From NCBI GenBank assembly GCA_002286855.1, contig NRSV01000047.1, forward strand, positions 247,869-311,868: a DNA stretch of 64,000 nucleotides, written 5' to 3'. The position numbers and the translations under genes were made by a program. This DNA is from Bipolaris cookei (lineage: Eukaryota > Ascomycota > Dothideomycetes > Pleosporales > Pleosporaceae). This document shows, one piece after another, positions 33,107-45,459 of this stretch (position 1 is the stretch's first letter; each line of letters opens with the position of its first letter). The notes beneath the pieces are model-generated. The model saw nothing but the letters and a program-made list of their open reading frames with translations. It was not told the origin of the DNA and made no database searches.

Positions 33107-36100
33107 ATGGACAATCGAGCGTCGCCGACCCCGCCCACAGCTCGCCCCAAGAATTCGTCGTCGTCCATCACGTCGGCCACCACCCCTTCACATACCGCCA
33201 CACCCTCGCAGTCGGCCGCCATGTCCTCGACTTCACGAGCCGGGCGCGGCGGCACTCCGACCGCCAGTCGCTCTGCCTCGAAGCTGGCCGACGCCGACCG
33301 ACCCACACGCGCCGCCAGCAAGGACAGCCTCAAGCAGAAGATGCTGATGAAGAAGGACGAGGCGCCCCAGCCGAGCAGGGCAGAAGAGGTGCGCTGCTCT
33401 GCCCACGAAATTCACCCCACGACTGTCTGTACTAACACCCGCCACAGCAACTCAAGGCCCTCAAATCCGAGTTTGACGGTCTCCGCAACCACCTCACCTG
33501 CAAGATCTGCGACCGCCTGCTCTACCAGCCCTTCACCATATCGTGCGGGCACACGTACTGCTACACAGTAAGCAGAGCCCTCGCTCCACTGTGGCCGCCC
33601 ATTGCTAACATGCACAGTGTCTCTGCACCTGGTTCGTCAGCAACAAGGCCCGCAAGACATGTCCCGACTGCCGCATCGTCGTCAAGGATCTGCCCGCCCC
33701 CGCCTATGTGGTGAGTCAAGTCCAGCCATGCATGCACATGGTGCGCCCTCTCTAACACTGCACTCCAGATACGGGACATGACAAGCCTCTTCATATCCCG
33801 TGCCGAGCTGCTCCCAGTAGGCGAGAGTCTCGAAGAACACAAAAAGTGGCAGAGCGACGAGGCCGACGCTGTGCAGCAGGACAAGGACAACGAAGACCCC
33901 CGCACTGGAGGCCTCTTCAAGGGTTGCTTCAGGCTTGCCCACCATCAACGAGGCCCGTCGCTGCAAGTCGTCCGTGATCAAGAAGACGGTGTTGACCGCT
34001 GTCCGGTCTGCACCTGGGAACTGGAAGATGGTGGCTGCACTCAATGTGGATTGGTGTTTGACGAGACGGGCGAAGTCTCATGGGGTGACAGCTTCACAGG
34101 TTTTAGCGACATGGACGAGATGTCAGAGCACGACACAGACATCGACGCCGAAATGGACTTTGAGAATGGTGAATATGACGACTACGACGACGGCATGGGG
34201 GATTGGGGTGCATACCCTCCTGACGACTCAGTAATGATGCGCCGTTTCCTGGAGGCTGGAATACCACCCCACGCATCCGCCTTTGCTCGACGCCGGCCAA
34301 TCACCCACAGCGAAGCCGGCAGTCGGCGCTCTTACACTCAAAGTATAGTCTCAGATATATACGGTGATGAGATGGACACAGTCGAAGAGGAAGACGAAGA
34401 AGGGTTAGATGAAGATTCTTCTATGAACGACTTCATTGACGATAGTGGCGTCCAAGCAGCCAGCTCACCAAGCGACGCATCATCCACACCTGGTCCCATG
34501 CCTCAACCTTCTGGTAGCAGAGCACAAACAAATGCCAGAAGACGCCGTATCGTCGAGTCTGAAACGTCGTCCAACCGCTCAAGCGTCGTCGAAGAGGAAG
34601 AAGACGAGGACGAGGAAGATGCAGGGCCTGTTCGCAGGGGAGTGAGAAATTCGGCTCAGACTCGTGCTCTACATCGGGCAAATGGTTCAAGATCCTCTCA
34701 TGATAGAGCTTTGTCAGTAGCCACTGATGTCTCGAATGAGGAGGAGCTTGACGAAGACACCCAAGCCTTGCTGAGAGAAGAGGGGTGGATGCTGCAGCGG
34801 GATGATGACGATGAAATGGGGGAAGAAGATGAAGATGACAGCGATGGAGGAAGAACGACCGTTGGGTGGGAACCGCTTGCGAACTCAAATGACAGAAGCC
34901 GAATGGGCGGTTCTCTAACACCTACTGCAGATCGTCCTCGGCCTAGTGCCCCGATCCGACCCCCTTCACGAACCGGCAATGCTCGTGTCTTGAATGCCTC
35001 CCGTGGCTTGCGTCGAAGACCATCTGTTCCTCCTAGCTCAGCAGCCCCTTATGAAGATGGTGAAGCAGACGACGATGACTCGGATCAAGATGGCGATATA
35101 GAGCTGGCCATGAATACCTTGCGAACACGCCGCTCACAAGCCCATATGCGAAACGGGGCAGCCTTCGCAAATCCTACCGCCCGCTTCGTCAATCGTGGGG
35201 CTGCTCAGGTTGACGGGACAAATGAGGCAGATACTGACGACAACTCGGACACCTCGCAAGGGCATGCACGAGGAGCTCCTCGTGTACAGCGTCGGGAGTA
35301 CGATCCGCGTATTAGTTGGATGTTTGCTGCGCATCAACAAGCTCTCCAACAGCATCAGATGGCAGGTGCATTGATCGATGTTGAGCCACGAGCCATTACC
35401 CCACTTTCTCGTCCCCGTACGAGGAACAGGAACCGACCAAGCCCGGCACAGGCATACTCTCCCTTTCTGCCCCCTGCTCGTCTGAGGACACCGTTGATGG
35501 ACAACACTTCAAACCTTGCTATGGACCCTCGCATGCCAGTGTCGCCGCCTCGGAGAAGCGCCATGTCTCCGGGATTTCCAGCGATGGCACATAACGGTAA
35601 TATGGGCCGGTTTGATCGTGCTTCTTCTCTTAGCTCGAATAACAATGCTTCTATCATGAATCCTGGTTCGTCCACTCCCACGTCTCAACATTCCATCGAT
35701 AGCATAGCACAGACACAAGCTGCTGCGGCTATGGATATGATTGATCGTCCGCAAAGCCGTGTCGGTGCTCGTCCCTCCTCAGCGAATAGCCGGAGGAACT
35801 CTGGCAATTTTTCTGGCGTCAATTCTTTTCCTCACGCTGGTATGGGATTGCACGTTCAGGGTGCGGCTTTGCCACCCTTTGCTGCCCGAGGCAACCCTTG
35901 GGCTGCGTTCGTACAAGCACGTGGTGTGCGGAACCGCAATTCTCGCCAGCTTCTTCGAAATGAGTCTTCTGTCGCCACTTTGCGGCCTGTGAATTCTCGT
36001 GTTAACGTTCGAGAAACCGGGGGGCAGCAACAAAGCGCGAGACCTCAGCCATCCCGTCTCAACCTCCGGCCTCAGCCTTCAAGGCGTCAGATCAACGCTC

Positions 36101-36669
36101 AAGCCTCGACGCGTACTCTACGTGCGAGTGAGCATGGTCGACCGCCTCCATCACCAACCCAAAACGTACAATCACCTGGCCAGCCTGCTGCTCGCCCAGC
36201 CCAGTTGTCGCAGGATGAACGTAACATGCGAGCTCGTGAGCTCATTGAGACGAGGCGACAGGCGCTCGGACAGCGTGACAATAGCGTCCCTGCACGCACC
36301 AATCCATTCACCCAAGGCTTCCAGCGTCCAGCCAATCCTGCTGGCTCGCCTCAGATGCAACAGCCAACAACGGCACAACATATAAGGAGTAATTCCAACG
36401 AGTCGATCAATTCTACGGGTACGGTACAAGGCGGCTCCGCATCACCGGTGCTTGGCCGGCGTCGGAGCAACCGCAACCTGCACAATCCCTCCTCTCCCGG
36501 TCTCCATTCTCCGACACAAGGAACCTACACCAGTCCCACACCAGCATACGCCAACAGCTACTACCTTCCTAGACAGAGCTCTGTGAACGGCGCACAAGCA
36601 CCGTACGAGTCTACATTGACTGCCAATACAAGAAACATGAGTCCCATGATGGCTGGTCCTCTTATATAA
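33107..36669 (+). CDS. RING-finger E3 ubiquitin-ligase-like protein with a second zinc motif and a long disordered tail
   Basis: Four exons, 33107-33388, 33448-33567, 33618-33710 and 33769-36669, encode 1131 residues. After 95 Ser/Thr-rich residues comes a C3HC4 RING (about 112-153): CKIC, CGHTYCYTC, then CPDC; two introns fall in or beside it. A second Cys pair motif, CPVCTWELEDGGCTQCG (from ~243), looks like a zinc ribbon. The remaining 870 residues are low-complexity: acidic runs (EEEEDEDEEDAG), Arg-rich patches (RPRTRNRNRP) and Ser/Pro/Gln stretches. RING proteins of this kind transfer ubiquitin from an E2; the RING plus C..CWELE..C..C layout is one I associate with uncharacterised fungal E3s. 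The partner is unknown. The ATG context GCCGCCATGG supports the start. Confidence 0.87.
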
Positions 36670-38581
36670 AATGGCACACTTTGTTGTTGAAGGAAACAAG
36701 AAAACATGATCTTTTTCTTCTTCTGCTCTACCGACGTTCGAGCAACAAAGACTGCACATTCTTTTAGCATGTGGGGTGGAGTGGGAATTCACGGAGACAC
36801 ACTTACTCTCTCATGTATGAATGGATGAGATGAAGACGAGATGAGATGAGATGAGATATGATTCAGACATTTCTTTTTGCAACCGCGCTTTTTTCTTCAT
36901 CTCTACTTTGTTTTGTTTGAACGTTTATTTCCCCTTGTTTAGCGGCATCAAAATGCGGTCCTGTCTTACAGCGAGTTATTTTTTTGTTGTGTGTGGTGTG
37001 TGTCCAAAGCATTTCACTGGCGTCGTTCCTTCTCTTTTTTTTGGCTGCGCGAAAGGAGAGGTACTATACCATGACTGTATTGAAGGATTGTGACTCTTGA
37101 GGCGAAATGAGAGTGATGGAAGGAGAAGCAAAGAGCGGAAAAGATACAATACGATATGATACGAGAGCATCCTTCTATCAACATTTCAATGATTTTTCTT
37201 TGTCCGTATAAGTAGTAAGGTTTTCAGCTGTCGGATGGCTCGGAAGCTCTGCTCTGCACACAGCAGAGGGCAACCCCTATAATAGGACCGAAGTAGAGAG
37301 CATAAGAAGAGAACCTTGTACGCACGTAGACGGTCAAGAATTCTGGATATGCACCTGGTCCACGATTATGCTAGCTAGCTACAGAGCCCACTCAACATTC
37401 TTTGTATTTCTTCCTGTCTAATTCATCTAATTTGCATGTGTATGGAGTCGCAATGTGAGCAACTTGATCGACCAAACTGCAATTTTGGGGTTTCTTTCTC
37501 TTCCCCCCTCCTCTAATGTGATGTGTGGGAGGGGGGTTTGTGCATGTGAACGCAAACCATGCTATACTCCTACATTTTTCCGTGTCCTTACATGCTGCTT
37601 AAAAAAAAAGGCCGACATGATCGACGTGTCGCCATACCTGTATCCACCATCCCACGCTAATCACCACTCATCATGAGCTTATGTGAAATATTAAGTGAGA
37701 CTGATTACGCGTGTCAGCACACCATCTTTGGACTGATCCTATGTATGTATACGTGTACTTAGATTGTTATGTACGTAGCACGATACTTCATATACATACG
37801 TACGCAGTCATACCATTGTAATTCATGTGATACTTTAACTGTACTACACTGTCCTGATAATTTCCACAATTTTGTAGATACTACAATATTCCATACCGGG
37901 CGATATGACTTGTTACCATGCATGATATGTATGTCAACTCTAGAGTCCCTGCCACACCAATGTATGCCACATTGTGCCAGCTTAACAATCTGGTTCCCAT
38001 CTCCCAAAAACCGTACGCCCCGCCCCTACGCATTTGAAGAAAAACAGACATGAAGCGAAATATCGTGATAATAGTCAGTACGCCTGGAAGATGTGTAGTG
38101 AGACATGGGACCGGTGGATGAACCTCCTGAGGCGAGGGCATGGAAATCATGACAGCTAAGCCTAGCCATCTCAACAGTATGAATAATGTTCAAACGACTG
38201 TAAGCACCGAACAAGGGCTGCATGTTTATGTATGAAGAAGCGGCCGAAAGTATGTCGTGACCGGGGTCCAGCAAATTAGGGTTTCTTCCGCATGTGCGTA
38301 TTTGCAGGCCTCTTTGTATCAATTCAGAACAATTGCTAGAACCGTTTTGACCGCTCATGAAAGATGGGCGGTATGAAAGCTAGATGCGAGTAGGATCTTG
38401 GGACATAAGATACTCGGTTACACAGATGGAAGAGTAGTGGTACAAGGTCGCGGGTTCATTCTCACGTCTCATCTGTCAAGTAGATGGTCCTAGTGACGAC
38501 AGAAGTTAGTCACTGTGCAGCTGTTAGAATCACACCGGAGAACCTACCAGAGATACTGAAGGGCAAACGATTGTGCATAGT
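36670..38581. other. Convergent 3' region, 1.9 kb
   Basis: Lies between the 3' ends of the RING gene and the next minus-strand gene. It holds a GAGAT pentanucleotide run (36838-36857), pyrimidine-rich stretches, and an AT-rich tract with repeated ATACGT/TACGTA words (37740-37810). No gene is supported. Confidence 0.5.
36838..36857 (+). repeat. (GAGAT)4 microsatellite
   Basis: Four tandem GAGAT units read directly, about 170 bp downstream of the RING gene stop. Confidence 0.9.
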
Positions 38582-39451
38582 CTAGTCCATGTAGAAGTCA
38601 CCCTTGAGGATCCGTTCCTGCATGGCATCGGGAACGTTGGGCTTGGGCATTTCACGAACTGGAGGCTCCATGATTGTAACGCTCTTGGCACGGTGGTGCG
38701 TCGGGCCAGCCATACCCAGCGTCGAAGGGGGGCCGGAAATGGATCCCCGCTCGGCTCGTGATCGGAGGTTCTCAGCGAAATTGTAGCCCTCGCCTGTTGA
38801 AGACGATGTTAGCGAGTAGTTTCCAAGTACAGTCTCGGCATGTTCCGCAATAGTTGATGGCCAAATGTACGAAATGGACGTGGATCGCCGTGAGTGGGAA
38901 TGGGTAAAGGGGCGGAGTAGTGAAGATGATGAGGGCAATGACTGTGACAATGAAGACAGACCTCGACCTCGACCAGTCGGGGGAGAGGAAACTTTATGGA
39001 TGATGGGTGGTCTACCATTTGGGTTCCCAACGCCTCCGTTGCCCTGCCTGACGTCCCGCATTGCACGAGCTCCGAAGCTCAGCCGCCGAGCAAATGGTGT
39101 TGCTGGGTTGCTGTTGGCTGAAGGACCAAAGTCGTCCTCAAAAGGACTCTCATCGACAGAACCAGAGTTGGCGCTAGAGATGCTCTCAGTACGGGTCCGC
39201 GGGGTTTGGAGGAAGGGCGAGGTCTGGCCAGGCGAGGCCCCTAGACCAATCGTGGTCAGGGAGAGCCTTCGTCGCTGGGCGTTGGCAGCAGCTGTAGTGA
39301 TGGGGCCCGAGGACTGCTGTACACCAGATGGCAGGCCCGCAATGCTGTTTGACCGACCAAACAGGTCATGGAATGTCTGACTGGTAATTGAGGCCCGTCG
39401 ACGAGGGTCTGGAGAGTGGAGGGGAGGGGAGTTCCGGTCGTTGGAAGACAT
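38582..39451 (-). CDS. Conserved fungal Ser/Pro-rich protein ending ...ERILKGDFYMD
   Basis: The ATG at 39451 opens a 289-codon frame. A likely intron (38794-38961; donor GTCTGT, branch GCTAAC, acceptor AACAG) is 168 nt, in frame and stop-free. Splicing would join GRGRG to EGYNFAENLRSRAERGS and give 233 residues. The N-terminus has DPRRRASITSQTFHDLFGRS and repeated Arg-Arg-x-Ser motifs (RRLSLTTIG, RRLSFGARA), which are candidate PKA/AGC phosphosites. The C-terminus KPNVPDAMQERILKGDFYMD has the look of a conserved fungal motif I have seen in uncharacterised proteins. No catalytic domain is present, so function is unknown; a phosphoregulated scaffold is possible. Confidence 0.7.
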   Translation of the reverse strand: MSSNDRNSPPLHSPDPRRRASITSQTFHDLFGRSNSIAGLPSGVQQSSGPITTAAANAQRRRLSLTTIGLGASPGQTSPFLQTPRTRTESISSANSGSVDESPFEDDFGPSANSNPATPFARRLSFGARAMRDVRQGNGGVGNPNGRPPIIHKVSSPPTGRGRGLSSLSQSLPSSSSLLRPFTHSHSRRSTSISYIWPSTIAEHAETVLGNYSLTSSSTGEGYNFAENLRSRAERGSISGPPSTLGMAGPTHHRAKSVTIMEPPVREMPKPNVPDAMQERILKGDFYMD

Positions 39452-41736
39452 TGTTGGAGGGAGCGATGCTGATCAGTTTGTGATGGTGTACGTATATGTG
39501 TGCGTGTGTATGTGGTCTAGTAGCAGCAGAGCGGAATGGTGTGGGTGGTTTGCAAAGTGGAACAAAGAGTATAGAGAGGAAAGGCAAGGAGGGTGGGATG
39601 ATTGATATGGCACTTGGCGCACAGACAGGGTCCTCGGAGTGTCGTACGTCAGCGGGGTTAATGGCGTGATAAGCGAATCACTCTCTGGCGGGGGAATCGC
39701 AACTGAAGCAAAGTAGTGTGACAGGAGACTAACAACAATAGGCAAAGTTGAAGAGGTCGGAGAGGGAAGGGAAAGCAGGAATGATAGACAGGAGAGTAAT
39801 ATCGGAGCAGCAGTGCACGTCTTAGCTGCGTTTCCCACAAGATAGTCTTTGTGCTAGTGCGACAACGGGCTTAGCGCATCTCGTTTCCCCGCAGTGCTTG
39901 GACAGCCATGTGGATGGAGGGTGCAGTCGTCGCTCCCCACGACCAACCACGTCGGCAGGCAACTCGAGCCTAACCGCTGCTCCCCGCAGTAGAGCCCAGT
40001 CGGCCCACCCTCAGGTGTCCACAACGACTATCGCGATCACCAAGCTCCATTTCCTAGCTAGCACAAGCTTCGTCTACGAGCCACCTTGCCACTTCACATG
40101 CTTGCTGTTGCTTACTTGTCCATGTATCCGCATCTCTTTCGGGTCATATATCATATCAGCTACCTCAAGATAGCATTTGGGGAGCCATGCGCCTCCAGCT
40201 TCTCTTTTTTTCAGTCTTTTTTTTATTTTATTTTTTTGCTCAACCCTTCGGCCCCTCCAAAGGGTGAACGTGCATGAGCTCCAGCTCGTTATCTTGGGAA
40301 AGTCATGCGATCAGTCTAAGTGGGCAGTTCCATGGTGATAGGGGCCGGCGGAATTTCTAACGGAAGCATCCTTTCGGTCGCATACATCGCTTACTGCGGG
40401 GGGGTGGCAACAAGGATCAAGCGGACGGAATGAGTATCTGGGGCTATATATAAACTCCGCATCTTGTCGTTAAAAGTTCTGCAATGTAGAGAGAGTATTG
40501 CACATTGCGGCACTGGCTAACATGTTGGCTTGCCCGCATCACACTATGAGCGTACAACAAAGAGAATTACGCTTGCGAAAGGCTGTGTACTCCTAGTGTG
40601 CACTACGAAGTTAGCAAACCGGATTAGCCGGCGACTTACATATACCCATGACGAAGTAGTTCTACCTACACATGGATGAGTCCAATGATTGGCTCTTGTA
40701 GACGTCCAACGCCGATTCTCTGGCTTGCTCATCATTGAACGCTGGCCTCCCACATCCGGACAGAGGTAATGCTTGAGTTGACAGTACTCTACGATTTCTA
40801 CAGATGTATAGAGCCGTCTAGCATAGCGCCTTGCAGGGTGCTGTAATTCATCCTGCCGACACTGCATAAACTTCAGTCTTCGTCTTGACCATGCATGACG
40901 CTCTGTCATGAGCTGCATCAGCTCCACATTGCGTGGCTCGGCGGTGTTGCACAAGTAGTTGTAGCCGGTCGAACACCTAACCCCCTGGAGCCACTCTCGA
41001 CGTCGCATTTTGGCTCTGTATGGTTGCGAGGCCTGGACTCAGCTGACGGTCATGGCCTAGACAGAACATGGCGTTGTTCGATATTATTCGATACCGAGTT
41101 TCACACTTACATCACCAATACTCTGAGACGGCAAGGTTGAACTATCTGGCCAATCATTTGCTTCTTTTAGTCTTGACGGGGTAGTGATAAGAATAGATTC
41201 CGTTAAATCGAGGCTAAATCTTATTTTGCTCCAAATACATATACAAAGAGGGTAAGAAGTGAATTAAATCCCAAGAGGAGTGGCCGGATGAGCAGCCGAA
41301 AAAGTGTGTACTGGTGAGCATCCAGAAAATGTTAAGGATAGAAGAGAAGAGAATATGAAAATAGAAGTTAAATCATTCGGCAGGTTCGCATGCCGAAGTC
41401 AGTCGGTCAGAAAGAGAGGGGGAGGGGAAGTGGGGAAAATGAGGTTGCGAAGACAGACCAAAGTCAGGCGACCGTCAGGCGACCGTCAGAAGAGAAAGGC
41501 AGCGCGATGAAACCGTCACTACAAACGGCCATCAATTGGCAGAGAAAGACAAGAAGAAATTAGCTGAACAAGAAAAGGACAAGAAGAAAGGAACGGTAAA
41601 AGTGCAGGAAACGCAGTATACCGCCAACGCCATTACGCTGAAGAGAATAATAAAATGATCCGCCACTTCAAAAAAAACTTACAAATAATTCCCATCATGT
41701 GGGTTGTGAAAGAGCGAGTTGATCAGACCGCAGCCA
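39452..41736. other. 2.3-kb region without a supported gene
   Basis: Holds the promoter of the preceding minus-strand gene (CT/AG-rich, 39452-39800) and the 3' flank of the SWIM gene. A small direct repeat (CAGGCGACCGT twice) is at 41465-41487. A 154-codon minus-strand frame (40544-41008) has no recognisable content. Confidence 0.45.
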
Positions 41737-43184
41737 TTACTGCATCGCCCTCTTCGGTTCTCGCTCACGAACCTCGGATCCAGGCCTCTTGCGGGGCTCA
41801 TAGACAATGTTGCGGAAAATGTTGGTGTACTGCAACGAGGCGCCATAATCAGTAAGTTTCTTCTCGATGTCCTGTAGGGTCTCCCAATGATTGCGATACA
41901 CGGCTTCTTGCGGCAAAGACCCAAGGGCGTCCAGGACAAACGGCGAGTCACCATCATCATAGGCTCCAATGAGTGCGACGTAGAGATTGCTCTGATTGGG
42001 GTCAGAAGGAGCTTCCCACTCCCATGTGATGCTCTCGTAAGCGTTCTCATTGCGTTCTGTGACGTGGTCGAGGATCTTAATCAGAGCTCCAGCTGCACGA
42101 ACAGCTACGTCTTCAACGTGTGAGTGATTCTGGTAAAAATCTTCAATAGCACAGACCAGTGCCTTGAGCTTCTTTGCACAACTGGGCACATCGAAACGGA
42201 GTGCATCCGGAAATGAATTCGTGGTCGGGCCCTTGGCAACGTACTCCTCCAATGCATTGAAGGTCGACTCAATACGGTTGTCGACCTTCTCGAAGAAAAC
42301 GCGACTTTCAAAATCCGGATCGATGATTCGACGCACCCGAAGATACAAGCTAGCATCTCTGTTGGCATACTCGGTAATGAGGTCCGCCAGATCTTGGTAC
42401 TTTTTCGAGCGCTCAGATGTCAGTGGCGACTCGGGCCATTTGAACTCTTCAGGCAATTCTTCTTGAGGGGCGAAGCAAGAAAGCATGTCGATAATCGCTT
42501 CCCTCATATCCTCGTCATCCTCGGGTACTTCTTCGTCTCGGTAAACCCATTTCAGATCGTTGGCGATGTTCACTAGGCCTTTGGTGTCCAGTATATTATC
42601 CGGTCTTACGTCTTCGATCTTGGAGCCGTCTGGTGAAAGATGAAGAGGCGTCTTGACCATATCATCGTAGGCAGTCGACATGATCTGATCTCCGACCCAA
42701 TAAATGTGCTTCAAGTAATGTTTAGTTTGATGTCCAGAAGAACGTTAATGAACAAACATACCTTGCATGCAATGCCAGTTTCGTTTGCACCACATGAACA
42801 TCTCGGTCTCCGTAACACTCCCCCTATGGCTACCGTGATATCATCATCAAGATAGAAATACTTCTTAGGGCTTCCATCCGGACTTTCTTCATCCTCGGAG
42901 ATGGCACAATATTTCATTCTGATGTCTTTGCCCTCTAGTCCCTTCCTCGCTCTCCTACGCAGGTCGTTGTCGAAAGCCGAAACATTGTACTGTAGATTCT
43001 TGGTGGATATAACAAGTGAAGGCGTAGGAGAAGCAGTAGGCTCGACTGATGGTAATGGCTGATCTTGGTTGGAGTACTCTGATTTAGACGATTGTGAGTT
43101 GGCTCTCGCTGCTCTTGCAGCTCCGGCGCGAGTGGTTACCATGTCCCCTCCTAGAGAGAGTTTTGAGAATTGCTCTGCTGACAT
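41737..43184 (-). CDS. SWIM-type zinc-finger protein, fungal
   Basis: Two exons, 43184-42762 and 42708-41737, encode 464 residues. The 53-nt intron falls inside the zinc motif, and splicing completes CSCGANETGIACKH: C-x-C-x8-C-x-H at residues 129-142, the SWIM pattern. SWIM fingers bind DNA or protein partners and occur in MULE-type transposases and recombination and ubiquitin factors. Here no transposase core is visible. The rest is helical and acidic (EEVPEDDEDMREAIIDMLSC), with a region of about 250 residues that looks conserved and ends in basic residues (PRKRPGSEVREREPKRA). The first 60 residues are Ser/Ala-rich. Function unknown; a nuclear role is suggested by the basic tail. Confidence 0.75.
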
Positions 43185-44970
43185 GAAGTGTCTTCGTGTT
43201 GGGGTGCTTCCATACTAAAAGCCCAGTTGATGGACTATATACCAACCCGGCATCCCCGGGCTCCACGCCACAACCTTAGCTGATCCATCGTGTAGGCAGA
43301 GAAGACGGTCCATTTCATGACGGCGCTTAACGAGGAGCACATCCGTGCCTCAGAGCGTTGAGACGTATGGAGCGGATGTGGCTTGCTCGGGCAGAGCCGA
43401 AGTTGAGGGGAAAAGATGTCGACGCCGCACTTCTGCCTGGCTGACTGGAGTGAGTGTGGTGGCATGGTGACGGACGTTTGCCGCAAGTCCGCATACATTG
43501 GTCTTTTTGTTGCGTCAATTGTCTGTTTCCGGACAACATAACTTTCATAATATCCACTTTTTCCACAGACAACTCTGGCAATGCGCCAATGACGCCGCAT
43601 CAGTAGGCGTACTGCCCAGGTCTGCTTGCTTCGAAGCGACACAGCCTTTTCCCTATATGGCTAAATTAAGGGCGGCCGATGGGCGAGGGATTGCCTTGTC
43701 CAGACAATTATCTCGTTTTGCCGCCGCACCTTCATCTCACAAATGCCGCTAAATGGTCGGACTCAGTTATCGCAGGCTGACTTGGAGTGATAATGCAAGG
43801 CACAATGTTCGCGCACCGCAGTGGGGGCGAGGCTCGTGATCCAGCTTGCAGCAGGAACAACAAGTTGATGCAAACGCGAATACGTGCCAAGGGCCAGTAT
43901 GCGAGGATGCTTGCTGTCTCGGATAATCAGCGTAGTGGTGAGCCCGGCAGCGAGCTCTACTGAGGTTGCAGGCAGCGCTGGCCTGGAATGGCAGAAAGCT
44001 GGGAACTGACGTAGGTAGGTCTAGCTTCTGCTCAGCCTCACGGCACGACCGAACCCCTGCATTCATCAGTCACTAGCTGAACCTCTGCCTGGTATAAGGC
44101 TGACTGAAGTGGGAGGAGTAATACGCTTCTGGTCAAGCTTCTGACCACGTTAATGGATGTATCATGCGCGCCGCACGTCGACGACACCCACACCGCTGAG
44201 GGTGCCTTGGGTCGCACATCGCAGGCCTAGGTAGCTTGCAAGCTTCCACCCCAGCTGAGGTCGTCGTTCCGCATCCTATGGCCTTTGGACAATGTTTATT
44301 TTAGAAGAGAAATGGGGCTCAGCCATCGAACATACGCCGTCATGAGAAAATGGTGGTGCGGTTTACCAAGGATTAAGTGGTCCATGTCCATCAAAGCGCG
44401 CTGACCGTTCATACCTCAGGCTATGACAGATCCACGAACTCCAACACACGATACATTCTATCACGTTTCGAACTTGGTCTTCAGCAACGTTTTTAATTAA
44501 AAGAGGCGGGGCAAACTTGCGCCTCTTGCATAAGAAAATCCAGAGTCGGCCATTCAGAGGTTTCGAGTAACCGCCGCGCGTGTGAGCGAAGCGGAACAGC
44601 CCCCCAAACAACAACAACAATGACCGAGCAGTGATTGATGTGAGCCCCGAATTGAGACAAGTCCCAAAAATTGTTCGGTGTAGCAAGTGTGTTGGTGGAG
44701 AAGGAGTTGGCGATCTGCGGGCATTATCAAATGCTTTCAATACTTGAGAGTGACACCACGACACCCCCAAAAGCACCCATGACTTGGGCCTCGCGCTTAC
44801 AGCGGGAAAAAAGCAGTGCCACAGAATACTAAAAATTTTGGATCCCTGAGCCCATGCCGTCGTTCCGGGTTGATCAGATCGATATGCGTTTGCCCTTTCG
44901 ACTTTAAAAGAAGGTCTACCCTAAAAAGTCAGTATACTCGAGCACTGACCAAAATTGTGGTCATACCATA
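43185..44970. other. 1.8-kb spacer between SWIM and bZIP genes
   Basis: No gene is supported. It has mixed composition with frequent stops, and a minus-strand frame at 44363-44776 shows no domain. The 3' flank of the bZIP gene lies at the right end. Confidence 0.45.
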
Positions 44971-45459
44971 TTACCACTTACTGCTGTTGTCCTCGACGGA
45001 TGATGCAATATGATGAGTAGAGCCGTTATTCATATCCTTTTGTGAGCTTCGACATCTATGCTTTCCCTGTTCGACCATATGTCTCATCGAAATGCCACCC
45101 CAGGGTAACCCTGAAAGATTATGGTCAGTATCGATTTCCTCAGGCTTTGGTTGTGCGTATGAGGCTCCGGCTTTTCGTTGGTTCTCCTCGTCTCGTTCGG
45201 CCTCCTCCTTCTGCTCCCTTATTCTGTCACCTTCAATACCTTTAGCCCAAGCAATCAAGGCTGGAGCATGTTACTAACGGAATCTTCTTTGAGCCAGTTT
45301 GTTTTGTATCTTTCGCCGTTCACTGCGGTCACTGACGTCGGACCAATCGTGCTTGTCAGTTTTTGAGGTTTGTCCACTATGTGTAGACGATTCCTTGGTG
45401 GATGATACTGGCTGTTGCGGACCGACCCGCTGGTTATGATATACATCCTCAGCACACAT
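44971..45459 (-). CDS. Short bZIP transcription factor with LSGLPW motif
   Basis: Two exons, 45459-45279 and 45230-44971, encode 146 residues. The basic region is DWSDVSDRSERRKIQNKLAQRRF. Splicing of the 48-nt intron (45231-45278) completes an Arg codon and continues RDRIREQKEEAERD, matching the ERRRIQNR.AQR.FR pattern of a fungal bZIP family. The downstream motif NLSGLPWGGISMRHMVEQGK is also typical of that family. The leucine zipper is short and weak. Compared with relatives the C-terminus looks truncated, ending in EDNSSKW, so a further 3' exon may exist. A nuclear DNA-binding role is inferred and the target genes are unknown. It is the only recognisable gene in about 5 kb. Confidence 0.65.

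Noticed and set aside
38445..38480. A GGTTCATTC-like T-loop resembling a tRNA 3' half.
   Set aside because: The flanking T-stem does not pair and no acceptor or anticodon arm can be built.
40544..41008. A 154-codon minus-strand frame, Arg-rich.
   Set aside because: No domain and no supported exon continuation. Length alone is expected by chance in a 2.3-kb spacer.
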